5,449 bases of DNA, taken from NCBI GenBank assembly GCA_020436865.1, contig JAGQXA010000629.1, positions 1 to 5,449 on the forward strand. Direction: 5' to 3'. A model generated the notes under the pieces. The model saw nothing but the letters and a program-made list of their open reading frames with translations, was not told the origin of the DNA and did no database searches. This document shows, piece by piece, positions 1-5,299 of this stretch (position 1 is the stretch's first letter; each line of letters begins with the position of its first letter). The position numbers and the translations under genes are program-made. Source of the DNA: Saprospiraceae bacterium. Its GTDB lineage: Bacteria; Bacteroidota; Bacteroidia; Chitinophagales; Saprospiraceae.

Positions 1-2507
1 TCGCCCTCGACGCCCAGGTACGACATGCCGTCGCCGAAGGAGTCGAAGATGCGAAATACGTAGCAGCCGGGCGCCAGACACCAGTCTTCGGAAAACAGGG
101 TTTGCTCGAAACCGTAAGGGCCGCCTTCGAACAGGATCAGCCCGCCTTCGTCTTCCAGTTGCCAGGTGGTCTCGTTCGGGAAGAGGTCGGTGGTGAGGTT
201 CAGCGTAATGATCTCGCCGTCCAGCGGTACGACAAACGTGCGCATCAGCGTATCGTTCGCGGGATCTTCGTCGGCGAGGCCGTTCGGGAGTTGCGAGTAG
301 GCGAGCAGGGTATTGGCGCCATCGACAAATCCGTTCAAGGTGACCGGTAAAGGCTCCGTGGCGTTGGGCGGCAAGGCGCCGGTCCAGTCTATTTGCGTTT
401 CCGGTCCGGCATTCAGACTGTAGAACACCGAAGCGGAAAACAGGGTGTCGACGCCGGCGTTCTTGAGGACCAGCGCGGTCGAAAGCTCGTCAAAGCAGTA
501 AGGGCTGGGGAGTTCGGTGACTGCGCTGATCGCCGCATCGTTGCGCGGCAGTTGGCGCACGATGGTGCGCAGGGTATCGTTGAAATTGGCCGTATCGACG
601 GTCAGGGTGGTGTAGATCAGGAATTGATAGTCGCCGATCGTCGACAGGTCGACGGTCGGGCTGAAGGTGTGATAATACACGCTATCGGGTTCGATCAGCT
701 GGCTGACGAATTCGGTGGTCAGCGGCCCCTGGTCGACCTGGAAGGAAAGGTGGAAGGTGTCTTGCGGCAAATAACCGTAGTTGCGGACGGCCACCGTAAC
801 CGGCTCGCCGGCTGTCAGGTAGCCCGAACTTTGCGGGGCGACCAGCGCCGCTACGCCCAGGTCGATCGAATCGCGCTGTACGAGCGTTCGCATGATCTTC
901 GTGCCCCAGATGTTGTCTTCCTTCATGTATTCGCCGGTGAACCAGAAGGTCACTTCGTCGGAGGGATCGACCGTCATGGAGGAGTAGTCGCCCCAGCGCG
1001 AGTTGAAATTGATCGATTGACCGGCGCCGAACTCGTGCTCCTCGATGGTCATTTGCCCGAGGGGGTCGCCCTGCAGCCGGCCGGTAAAGCGAAGCGAGAG
1101 GTAAGTGTCGGGCCCCGTGGCCGAATAGCCCATCAGGATATTGCCGGCCTGATCGATGGCGATGCCGGCCATAAAGCGGCTCAGATCGTCGGGGGCGTAA
1201 GTTCCTTCCTGATAAAGATACCAGTCGCCCGTATTTTCCTTGCGCAGTTCGACCCAACGGATCCCCGCCTGGTTGGCGCCATTGACGTCGACCGAAAAGG
1301 TGAACACCATCGTTTCATGCGTGCCGAAATTGCGGTAGGCCACGCGGTGCATGATCACGTGCTGCAGAGCGGAAACCAGGGTGCCGTCGCCCTGCGGAAT
1401 GCAATTGAAAATGTCGCCGCCGTCGCAGAGGTAGCTGTCGAAAGGAGCGGTGGGAAGGGTGATCGGCCCCGTGACGGCGGTGTTGCTGGGATTGTCCCAG
1501 TCGACCGACATCGTCCACACCTCCAGCACATCCTGCCCGCCGTCCCAGGCGTCGTCGTAGATCCGCACCAGGTTGATGGGGCTGCCGGGCGGCGGCGGCG
1601 TGTTGCCGTCCCAGTCGGAAGCCGTGCAGACCTGGAAGGCCTCCGGATTATTGAACTTCGGCAGGGCTTCGACGCGCTGTACGGGGGCGAAGGTCGCACC
1701 GGCCAGCATGGCCTCGCGGTTGAGGGCGTAAACGGGGATGTTCTCGGTGAAGAACTCGTTGGTGGTGACGTAGTAGGCATCGTGCCAGACGGCGTATTTT
1801 GGGTAGTCGGGCAACGAAGGCGACTGGAATTCATAGGCATTCCAGCTGCCGAGGGGGTCGCTCGTTTCGGAAACGGCGATGAGCAGGACGAAGCCTGATT
1901 GGGAGTTGCCGATCTCCGAGATCAGCCAGCGGCCGGCCTCGTGATCCCACAGCACGATCGGATCGCCGATGCCTCCCGCGTTGAAGGGCGCCCAGATCGT
2001 ACCCACATCGGCCGGTCCGTAGAGCAGGTTGCCGGCCTTGTCGAATACGGAAAAGATACTGCCTCCGGCCATGTTTGTGGCTTGGACGTAGTGATCGGGG
2101 CTGACGTCGCCCGTCGGATCGGGTGGAAAAATACCCGAGTCTTCCTGATCCATGCCGTCGATCACCATTTCCGGAAGGACCTGCGTCAAGACCTTCTGCA
2201 CGGGCATGGCGGCAAGTGGATCGCCATGTTTGGGCTTGGCCACATCGGCGTAGGGGTTGGGCATGACCGTGTTGCCCTCGAAATTGCTGCGCTCGACGGG
2301 TTTGCGCAGGCGCGCCTTTTCGCGAAGGCGGCTATCGGTCAGAGGCGGGCGCGGGCTCAGGTCGCGCAGCGGAGCGGTCTTACCCAGCAAACGGGCTTCG
2401 GTGACCTGCGCCCCCTTCTTGGTGGACGCCTGGGCCGATAGGTTAGATGGAACGCACAGCAGAAGCATTGCTGTCAGGACGAGCAACGAAGACAGGGAAC
2501 GGATCAT
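1..2507 (-). CDS. Secreted multidomain protein: propeller-like region, two CARDB-like domains, C-terminal beta domain (3' end off window)
   Basis: The frame is open from an ATG at 2507 to the left edge, giving 835 complete codons with no stop or frameshift; the C-terminus is missing. Residues 1-25 are a Sec signal peptide (basic start, Leu-rich core, cleavage probably after LSA), so the protein is exported. Residues about 125-535 match a family of secreted proteins that I recognise by its motifs: PPDPTGDVSPDHYVQ (about 128-142), DPIVLWDHEAGRWLISE (about 182-198), LPDYPKYAVWHDAYYVTTN (about 232-250) and RWGDYSSMTVDPSDEVTFW (about 504-522). Its biochemical role is unknown and a beta-propeller fold is my inference. 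Residues about 547-650 and 655-760 look like two CARDB/Ig-like adhesion modules. Residues about 763-835 carry a Bacteroidota beta domain ending in the CYVFRIFDSFGDGM signature. Such proteins usually end in a type IX secretion sorting domain, which would lie outside this window. Likely a surface or extracellular protein; substrate unknown. Confidence 0.9.
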   Translation of the reverse strand, partial: MIRSLSSLLVLTAMLLLCVPSNLSAQASTKKGAQVTEARLLGKTAPLRDLSPRPPLTDSRLREKARLRKPVERSNFEGNTVMPNPYADVAKPKHGDPLAAMPVQKVLTQVLPEMVIDGMDQEDSGIFPPDPTGDVSPDHYVQATNMAGGSIFSVFDKAGNLLYGPADVGTIWAPFNAGGIGDPIVLWDHEAGRWLISEIGNSQSGFVLLIAVSETSDPLGSWNAYEFQSPSLPDYPKYAVWHDAYYVTTNEFFTENIPVYALNREAMLAGATFAPVQRVEALPKFNNPEAFQVCTASDWDGNTPPPPGSPINLVRIYDDAWDGGQDVLEVWTMSVDWDNPSNTAVTGPITLPTAPFDSYLCDGGDIFNCIPQGDGTLVSALQHVIMHRVAYRNFGTHETMVFTFSVDVNGANQAGIRWVELRKENTGDWYLYQEGTYAPDDLSRFMAGIAIDQAGNILMGYSATGPDTYLSLRFTGRLQGDPLGQMTIEEHEFGAGQSINFNSRWGDYSSMTVDPSDEVTFWFTGEYMKEDNIWGTKIMRTLVQRDSIDLGVAALVAPQSSGYLTAGEPVTVAVRNYGYLPQDTFHLSFQVDQGPLTTEFVSQLIEPDSVYYHTFSPTVDLSTIGDYQFLIYTTLTVDTANFNDTLRTIVRQLPRNDAAISAVTELPSPYCFDELSTALVLKNAGVDTLFSASVFYSLNAGPETQIDWTGALPPNATEPLPVTLNGFVDGANTLLAYSQLPNGLADEDPANDTLMRTFVVPLDGEIITLNLTTDLFPNETTWQLEDEGGLILFEGGPYGFEQTLFSEDWCLAPGCYVFRIFDSFGDGMSYLGVEG

Positions 2508-2648
2508 GCCTGTAGGGATTTTGGTTGGGAAAAAACCCAAAATAAGCCAAAAAAGGCACGTATCCTGCTTTGATCCTCTAATCCCCTGCGGGAAAGTGGG
2601 CAAGTGTAGTCATTTTTTCATTTTCGGACCTTGCCGGCGCCCGGCGCG
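2508..2648. other. Intergenic region between RsiV-like lipoprotein gene and large secreted protein gene
   Basis: This 141-base spacer is long enough to hold a separate promoter for the large secreted protein. Read on the minus strand it has two one-mismatch versions of the Bacteroidota -7 element TAnnTTTG (TACACTTG and TATTTTGG), but neither has a convincing -33 partner. A small hairpin, TTGGG-(A6)-CCCAA on the plus strand at 2525-2540, lies about 20 bases upstream of the start codon. No clear Shine-Dalgarno is seen, which is common in this phylum. I see no small gene here. Confidence 0.4.
2633..2645 (-). terminator. Weak GC-rich hairpin after the RsiV-like gene
   Basis: GCCGG-CGC-CCGGC is a perfect 5-base-pair stem starting 3 bases past the stop codon of the RsiV-like gene. 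On the minus strand it is followed by AAGGTCCGAAAATG and not by a run of T, so it is not a canonical intrinsic terminator. It may pause transcription or protect the 3' end. Read-through into the next gene is possible. Confidence 0.25.
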
Positions 2649-3437
2649 CTAATACAACAGGTCGCGACGCAACAGCAGGCCGAGTTCCTGGTACGACAGG
2701 GTAAACTCGGTCGGGCCGAGCACGTAGGGCGCTACTTCGTAGGGATTGTAGCTCAGGCGGATCCCCTCGCGGGTGATCCCGAAGTTGGCCGGCAGGACGA
2801 AAGGGCCGTCCCAGAAAAAGCCTTCCTCCTGGAGGTTGGCATCGGGCGGCAGCTCGCGTTCCTTTTTGAAGGCGGCCTCGGCCATGGCCGAGAATTGATC
2901 CAGATCGGTCACCAGGTCGCTCAGGCTCAGGTGTTTACCGGTCGACAGCTCGAAGTTGTGCAGGATGGTAAAAGCATTCGGATGAGCGCCCCCGGTGAAG
3001 GAATAGGAATCGAATTCTACCGAAAGCACTTTTTCGTTGAGGGTAAGCACTTGTCCGCTGGCCTCGATCGACCAGCCCAGTTCGTAGTCGGGCACATCGG
3101 CGCGGAATTCCTCATAATCGTTGAGGAATTGCTGCGTAGCCGATTCCAGGGTCGGCGTCTGCTGGTCGGTCGGGTTGACGGAGGTGATGAGGCGGACCAA
3201 AGTCCACTGCACGGTGTCGTTCACCCGGGCGACCAGATCCGGCTGATCGCCGGTGAAGCGCGGGTATACGAAACGCACGAGCGCGCATCCGTCGCCTGCC
3301 TCGTCGCATTCGCCAACCTTCTTTTCCATTTTCTCGACGACGACCTCCCACTTGGAGACCGTCGGGGTTTCCTGACAGCCGGCGATCAGGTAGATGGCGG
3401 AAAGGGGCATAAAGAGCAGGGACGCATGCAGTCTCAT
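2649..3437 (-). CDS. Lipoprotein with DUF4163 / DUF3298 (RsiV-like) domain
   Basis: 262 residues. The start chosen is the ATG at 3437, not the upstream in-frame ATG at 3515, because it gives a clean lipoprotein signal peptide (residues 1-20) with lipobox LIAGC and Cys21 as the lipid-modified residue; the longer form would put 26 Pro-rich residues in front and would overlap the preceding gene. Cys44 and Cys51 could form a disulfide. The domain is recognised from FDSYSFTGGAHPN (about 142-154), followed by the FELSTGKHLSLSDLV strand-turn, and a C-terminal RLSYNPYEVAPYVLGPTEFT segment (about 227-246). These are signatures of the DUF4163/DUF3298 (PdaC/RsiV C-terminal) fold. In Bacillus RsiV this extracellular region binds lysozyme. 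Here there is no cytoplasmic anti-sigma part, so signalling is not implied; a periplasmic or outer-membrane binding role is inference. It lies 19 bases after the cohesin-like lipoprotein gene and is probably co-transcribed with it. Confidence 0.88.
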   Translation of the reverse strand: MRLHASLLFMPLSAIYLIAGCQETPTVSKWEVVVEKMEKKVGECDEAGDGCALVRFVYPRFTGDQPDLVARVNDTVQWTLVRLITSVNPTDQQTPTLESATQQFLNDYEEFRADVPDYELGWSIEASGQVLTLNEKVLSVEFDSYSFTGGAHPNAFTILHNFELSTGKHLSLSDLVTDLDQFSAMAEAAFKKERELPPDANLQEEGFFWDGPFVLPANFGITREGIRLSYNPYEVAPYVLGPTEFTLSYQELGLLLRRDLLY

Positions 3438-3448
3438 GGCAATCGGTT

Positions 3449-3456
3449 GGGGGGGG
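3449..3456. repeat. Homopolymer of eight G (C8 on the coding strand)
   Basis: A run of eight G fills nearly half of the 19-base gap between the two lipoprotein genes. It lies 11 to 19 bases upstream of the RsiV-like start codon, so a slipped base would alter the leader spacing but not a reading frame. Confidence 0.9.
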
Positions 3457-4008
3457 TTAAGGGATGGAAACGCGGGCCCGCCGGGCGGCAAAGCCGATGA
3501 CCTCTCCCGCGGCATTGCTGATCTCGATCACGACCGGATTTCCGTCGATGTAGAGGGGGCTTTGGCTACCGCTTTGACCGACTGCCGTAAAGCAGACCTG
3601 GTAGATCTTACTGCCGTCGGGCAGGCTGATGCTTTTCAGGGCCTGATCGAACCAGCTGAACGTCAGCCGGCCCTGGTCGGCGGCGTTGGTTCCGAAGTTG
3701 TTGGCGCTGAGGTCTTTTAGGTTCATGCCTTTGACCTCGTCGAAGCGCAGGACGGCCGGATCCCAGTGCAGCGTGTACTGCATCGACATGATCTGCTGGA
3801 ATTGATGCACTTCGACCTCGACGCAGACTTGCTGGCCGTTTTGCACGGTTTGATCGCCGAGTACGATCCGCAGTTCCTGGTTGGGGTTTTGCGGAGGTTG
3901 ATTGGCCGTAGTAACGCCGGTCTCGGCCCCCTGCTCGGAGGCCGGGGCGCTGTTCTGGCAGGCCAGCAGAAGGCCCGACAAACAAAGGAGGAAGAGGAAG
4001 CCTCTCAT
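3457..4008 (-). CDS. Cohesin-like domain lipoprotein
   Basis: 183 residues. The start is the ATG at 4008, which gives a short hydrophobic signal peptide and lipobox LLAC with Cys17 as the acylated residue. The in-frame ATG at 4242 is rejected because it lies upstream of the preceding gene's terminator and would add 78 residues with no signal-peptide character. Residues about 18-44 are a Ser/Gln/Pro-rich tether. Residues about 45-183 form one beta-rich domain that resembles the cohesin-like domains frequent in Saprospiraceae-type genomes: VCVEVEV (61-67), IMSMQYTLHWDP (73-84), LRFDEV (87-92), GRLTFSWFD (113-121), LPDGSKIYQVCF (129-140). Cys62 and Cys139 are placed to form a disulfide. Classical cohesins bind dockerins in cellulosomes; Bacteroidota homologues are more often stand-alone adhesive modules, and no dockerin is visible here. 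First gene of a probable two-gene lipoprotein unit. Confidence 0.85.
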   Translation of the reverse strand: MRGFLFLLCLSGLLLACQNSAPASEQGAETGVTTANQPPQNPNQELRIVLGDQTVQNGQQVCVEVEVHQFQQIMSMQYTLHWDPAVLRFDEVKGMNLKDLSANNFGTNAADQGRLTFSWFDQALKSISLPDGSKIYQVCFTAVGQSGSQSPLYIDGNPVVIEISNAAGEVIGFAARRARVSIP

Positions 4009-4009
4009 G

Positions 4010-4029
4010 GCAACAGGTAGTTTTGTTGC
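4010..4029 (-). promoter_or_regulatory. Inverted repeat in the 5' leader of the cohesin-like gene
   Basis: GCAACA and TGTTGC are perfect 6-base arms around an 8-base loop, ending one base before the ATG at 4008. The arms would form a hairpin in the short leader or could be an operator half-site pair. Either role is inference. Confidence 0.3.
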
Positions 4030-4032
4030 TGG

Positions 4033-4040
4033 CAAATGTA
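4033..4040 (-). promoter_or_regulatory. Bacteroidota-type -7 promoter element (TACATTTG)
   Basis: The minus strand reads TACATTTG, an exact match to the Bacteroidota -7 consensus TAnnTTTG. It is 24 bases upstream of the cohesin-like ATG and downstream of the preceding terminator, so it is well placed to drive the two-lipoprotein unit with a leader of roughly 20 bases. No clear TTTG/TTG -33 element is found at the usual spacing of about 19 bases, so the call rests on the -7 box and position. Confidence 0.5.
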
Positions 4041-4095
4041 GCAAAAAGATTTGGTGAGAGGAATCCAGGAAAGGATAGAGGAGGGGCCGGTCGAC

Positions 4096-4135
4096 AAAAA
4101 ATGCCGAACCTCCTGAAAGGAAGTTACGGCATTTT
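4096..4135 (-). terminator. Intrinsic terminator of the AT-hook gene
   Basis: On the minus strand AAAATGCCG pairs with CGGCATTTT, and inside it AACTTCC pairs with GGAGGTT (one G-U pair) around a 5-base loop, with a single bulged T. This makes a stem of about 16 base pairs ending in a run of six T. It starts about 48 bases after the stop codon of the AT-hook gene and separates that gene from the lipoprotein unit. The A run on the other side makes it partly bidirectional. Confidence 0.85.
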
Positions 4136-4141
4136 GCGTTT

Positions 4142-4159
4142 CTTTTCCGTTCGGAAAAG
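4142..4159. repeat. Perfect 8-base inverted repeat next to the terminator
   Basis: CTTTTCCG and CGGAAAAG are separated by only TT. The hairpin lies between the AT-hook stop codon and the main terminator, with no T run directly after it on the minus strand. It may be an accessory 3'-end hairpin or a protein-binding palindrome. Confidence 0.6.
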
Positions 4160-4163
4160 GAGT

Positions 4164-4175
4164 AAAACTTGGTCC
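4164..4175. repeat. Left arm of a 12-base inverted repeat flanking the AT-hook gene
   Basis: AAAACTTGGTCC is the exact reverse complement of GGACCAAGTTTT at 4968-4979. This arm lies 8 bases beyond the stop codon of the AT-hook gene. Confidence 0.8.
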
Positions 4176-4183
4176 TTTTCAGA

Positions 4184-4927
4184 TCAGTGCTGGTACTTCT
4201 TGCGGATCTCGCCGCTAGGATCGGCCCACTCGGCCAGTCCATAGGCGTGGCCCTTGCCGGGATAATCCGTCTTCGACAGCACTCCGCGCTTATTGGCCAG
4301 TTTTTGCAGGCTCCGGTTGATCTTGCCCTGGATCTGCTTTTCGTCGAGACCGAGGTTCTCGTTTGCCACTTTCTTTTTGCCCAGTTCGAGCAGATCGGCG
4401 CTGATCATGACCTTCTGACGGCTGGCCAACCCATCGAGGATCATGGTGTCCCAGTCGGACAGGCGGTAGCCTCCGGTGCTGTCGGATTTAGTAGTTGTTT
4501 TGCTCGAGGATTTGGTAGCCGGCTTGGCCTTGGGCTTAGGCTTGGCAGTGGCCTTAGCTTTCGTCTTGGTCGAGGCCGTAGCCGTAGCCGTAGCTTTGCG
4601 CGGCCGGCCGACGCGCTTCTTCTTCGCGGGGCTGGTTTCCGCTTGGACCTCTGCCGATTTACTTTCGGCTACCTGTCCGTTTTGAGCGGTTTCTGTTTTT
4701 TTCTTCTTTGCCGGGCGGCCCCTGCGTCCTTTCGGCTTGGTGGTCGCGGCCTTGGTAGAGGTGGCGGCGGCGGGTCGGGCGACCGGTACCGAAACAGTTT
4801 CGATTGCCTTCAATTCGGCAATGGCCTGTTTCTTTTGGTCGATCAGGAACCGCAACTTGCGAATTTCAGATTCGTATTGGATCATCAATTCGGCAACCTC
4901 CTGGTCTGTTAATTTTACTCCTTGCAT
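4184..4927 (-). CDS. AT-hook, histone-H1-like DNA-binding protein with C-terminal winged-helix-like domain
   Basis: 247 residues from the ATG at 4927; an in-frame TTG at 4951 would add 8 residues but only ATG gives the typical MxxVKLTDQEV opening. Residues about 5-45 are charged and helical, probably a coiled coil for dimerisation. Two AT-hook cores follow: GRRGRP followed by AKKKK (about 67-77) and RVGRPRK (about 105-111); such Gly-Arg-Pro cores insert into the minor groove of AT-rich DNA. Residues about 112-150 are a Lys/Ala/Thr/Pro low-complexity linker like a histone H1 tail, partly encoded by three tandem gccgta units (4575-4592). Residues about 153-237 (from YRLSDWDTMILDGL to GHAYGLAEW) look like a compact winged helix, perhaps of the HARE-HTH type; that assignment is inference. 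Likely a nucleoid-associated or regulatory protein in the cytoplasm. Monocistronic: own terminator downstream, long spacer upstream. Confidence 0.85.
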   Translation of the reverse strand: MQGVKLTDQEVAELMIQYESEIRKLRFLIDQKKQAIAELKAIETVSVPVARPAAATSTKAATTKPKGRRGRPAKKKKTETAQNGQVAESKSAEVQAETSPAKKKRVGRPRKATATATASTKTKAKATAKPKPKAKPATKSSSKTTTKSDSTGGYRLSDWDTMILDGLASRQKVMISADLLELGKKKVANENLGLDEKQIQGKINRSLQKLANKRGVLSKTDYPGKGHAYGLAEWADPSGEIRKKYQH

Positions 4928-4940
4928 TCTACTTAATTTA

Positions 4941-4951
4941 TTGATTGTCAA
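4941..4951. repeat. 11-base direct repeat, left copy
   Basis: TTGATTGTCAA occurs here, just upstream of the AT-hook start, and again at 5261-5271 in the same orientation. The two copies bracket about 310 bases of AT-rich spacer. No matching terminal inverted repeats are found just inside them. Confidence 0.6.
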
Positions 4952-4952
4952 A

Positions 4953-4971
4953 GTCCAATTTCGCGTTGGAC
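4953..4971. promoter_or_regulatory. Inverted repeat upstream of the AT-hook gene (possible operator)
   Basis: GTCCAA and TTGGAC are perfect 6-base arms around a 7-base centre, 25 bases upstream of the AT-hook ATG. The right arm overlaps the 12-base repeat at 4968-4979, so this short region holds two overlapping palindromic signals. A binding site for a regulator, possibly the AT-hook protein itself, is a reasonable guess without direct support. Confidence 0.4.
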
Positions 4972-4979
4972 CAAGTTTT
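4968..4979. repeat. Right arm of a 12-base inverted repeat flanking the AT-hook gene
   Basis: GGACCAAGTTTT is the exact reverse complement of the arm at 4164-4175. It lies 40 bases upstream of the AT-hook start codon. The bases just outside the two arms (ggagt and tctcg) show no target-site duplication. Confidence 0.8.
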
Positions 4980-5014
4980 TCTCGCTAAAAAAGGGCAAAA
5001 GGTGAAACGATTCA

Positions 5015-5299
5015 ATGGCAAAATTGCCTGACAGAATTCAAATCTTCAATAGGAAGGTTCTTTTTGGCAAAAAGCAAAGCGACGACAAAAAATGGCCCCG
5101 CCTTGTGCCTGAAAAGGACGCATCAACTGCTGATTATCAGGTAATTATTGATCTACCTACCTTTGCAGGCAAGGCTTGCCGCAAAGGTAGGACTATTGAC
5201 ACAAAAAGCAAAATAGAATGCAAAATATCTTTTTTTAAATTCTATTATTGGAATAACTTTTTGATTGTCAATACTTTGAATAAGGGTGTTGCTGTTTGA
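5015..5299 (+). CDS. Doubtful 94-residue hypothetical ORF
   Basis: An ATG ORF with a weak AAAGGTG purine stretch about 10 bases upstream. I do not recognise the protein. Residues 1-48 are basic and soluble-looking (MAKLPDRIQIFNRKVLFGKK at the start). Residues about 48-59 (LPTFAGKACRKG) are encoded by the two arms of the 36-base palindrome, so they follow DNA structure and not a protein family. Residues 60-94 come from the most AT-rich bases of the window and read as Lys/Phe/Tyr/Asn-rich sequence. Codon use is unlike all neighbouring genes, and it is the only candidate on the plus strand. It may be a recently acquired small gene, a decayed remnant, or a chance frame; I favour the last two. Confidence 0.2.
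   Translation: MAKLPDRIQIFNRKVLFGKKQSDDKKWPRLVPEKDASTADYQVIIDLPTFAGKACRKGRTIDTKSKIECKISFFKFYYWNNFLIVNTLNKGVAV
5156..5191. repeat. 36-base near-perfect palindrome
   Basis: CCTACCTTTGC (5156-5166) is the exact reverse complement of GCAAAGGTAGG (5181-5191). Between them, GGCAAG (5168-5173) pairs with CTTGCC (5175-5180) around one base, leaving a single unpaired A at 5167. The stem is 17 base pairs before allowing for a realistic loop. No T run follows on either strand, so it is not a standard terminator. It resembles a REP-type extragenic palindrome, though I cannot name a family. Confidence 0.85.
5182..5212 (-). promoter_or_regulatory. Candidate leftward promoter (TTTG-N19-TACCTTTG)
   Basis: On the minus strand TTTG (5209-5212) is followed after exactly 19 bases by TACCTTTG (5182-5189), matching the Bacteroidota -33/-7 consensus. 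It points toward the AT-hook gene and would give it a leader of about 250 bases. The -7 box lies inside the right arm of the palindrome and is mirrored in the left arm, so the match may be a by-product of the repeat and not a used promoter. Confidence 0.3.
5261..5271. repeat. 11-base direct repeat, right copy
   Basis: TTGATTGTCAA, identical to 4941-4951 and in the same orientation, inside the AT-rich spacer. Confidence 0.6.

Noticed and set aside
682..1840. Several minus-strand frames rich in Arg, Pro and Ser (682-1257, 1315-1518, 1355-1840)
   Set aside because: They overlap the uninterrupted 835-codon frame on the same strand in another phase and have out-of-frame composition.
393..1898. 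501-residue plus-strand open frame
   Set aside because: It lies wholly opposite the large secreted protein, whose minus-strand frame has a signal peptide and recognisable motifs. The plus-strand product has no recognisable domain and is a GC-rich antisense shadow.
1899..2441. 180-residue plus-strand open frame
   Set aside because: Antisense to the N-terminal part of the large secreted protein; no family features and no promoter.
2631..3500. 289-residue plus-strand open frame
   Set aside because: Antisense to the RsiV-like lipoprotein, which has a lipobox and the GGAHPN motif. The plus-strand translation resembles no family.
4009..4242. N-terminal extension of the cohesin-like gene to the ATG at 4242
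   Set aside because: It would cross the terminator and the -7 promoter element, overlap the previous gene, and hide the lipoprotein signal peptide.
4169..4912. 247-residue plus-strand frame rich in Leu, Gly, Arg and Phe that could look membrane-like
   Set aside because: The repetitive composition is the antisense reading of the Lys/Ala/Thr-rich AT-hook gene.
4941..5271. A MITE or IS bounded by the 11-base direct repeats
   Set aside because: No convincing terminal inverted repeats lie just inside the copies, and no transposase fragment is present; an 11-base match in AT-rich DNA can arise by chance.
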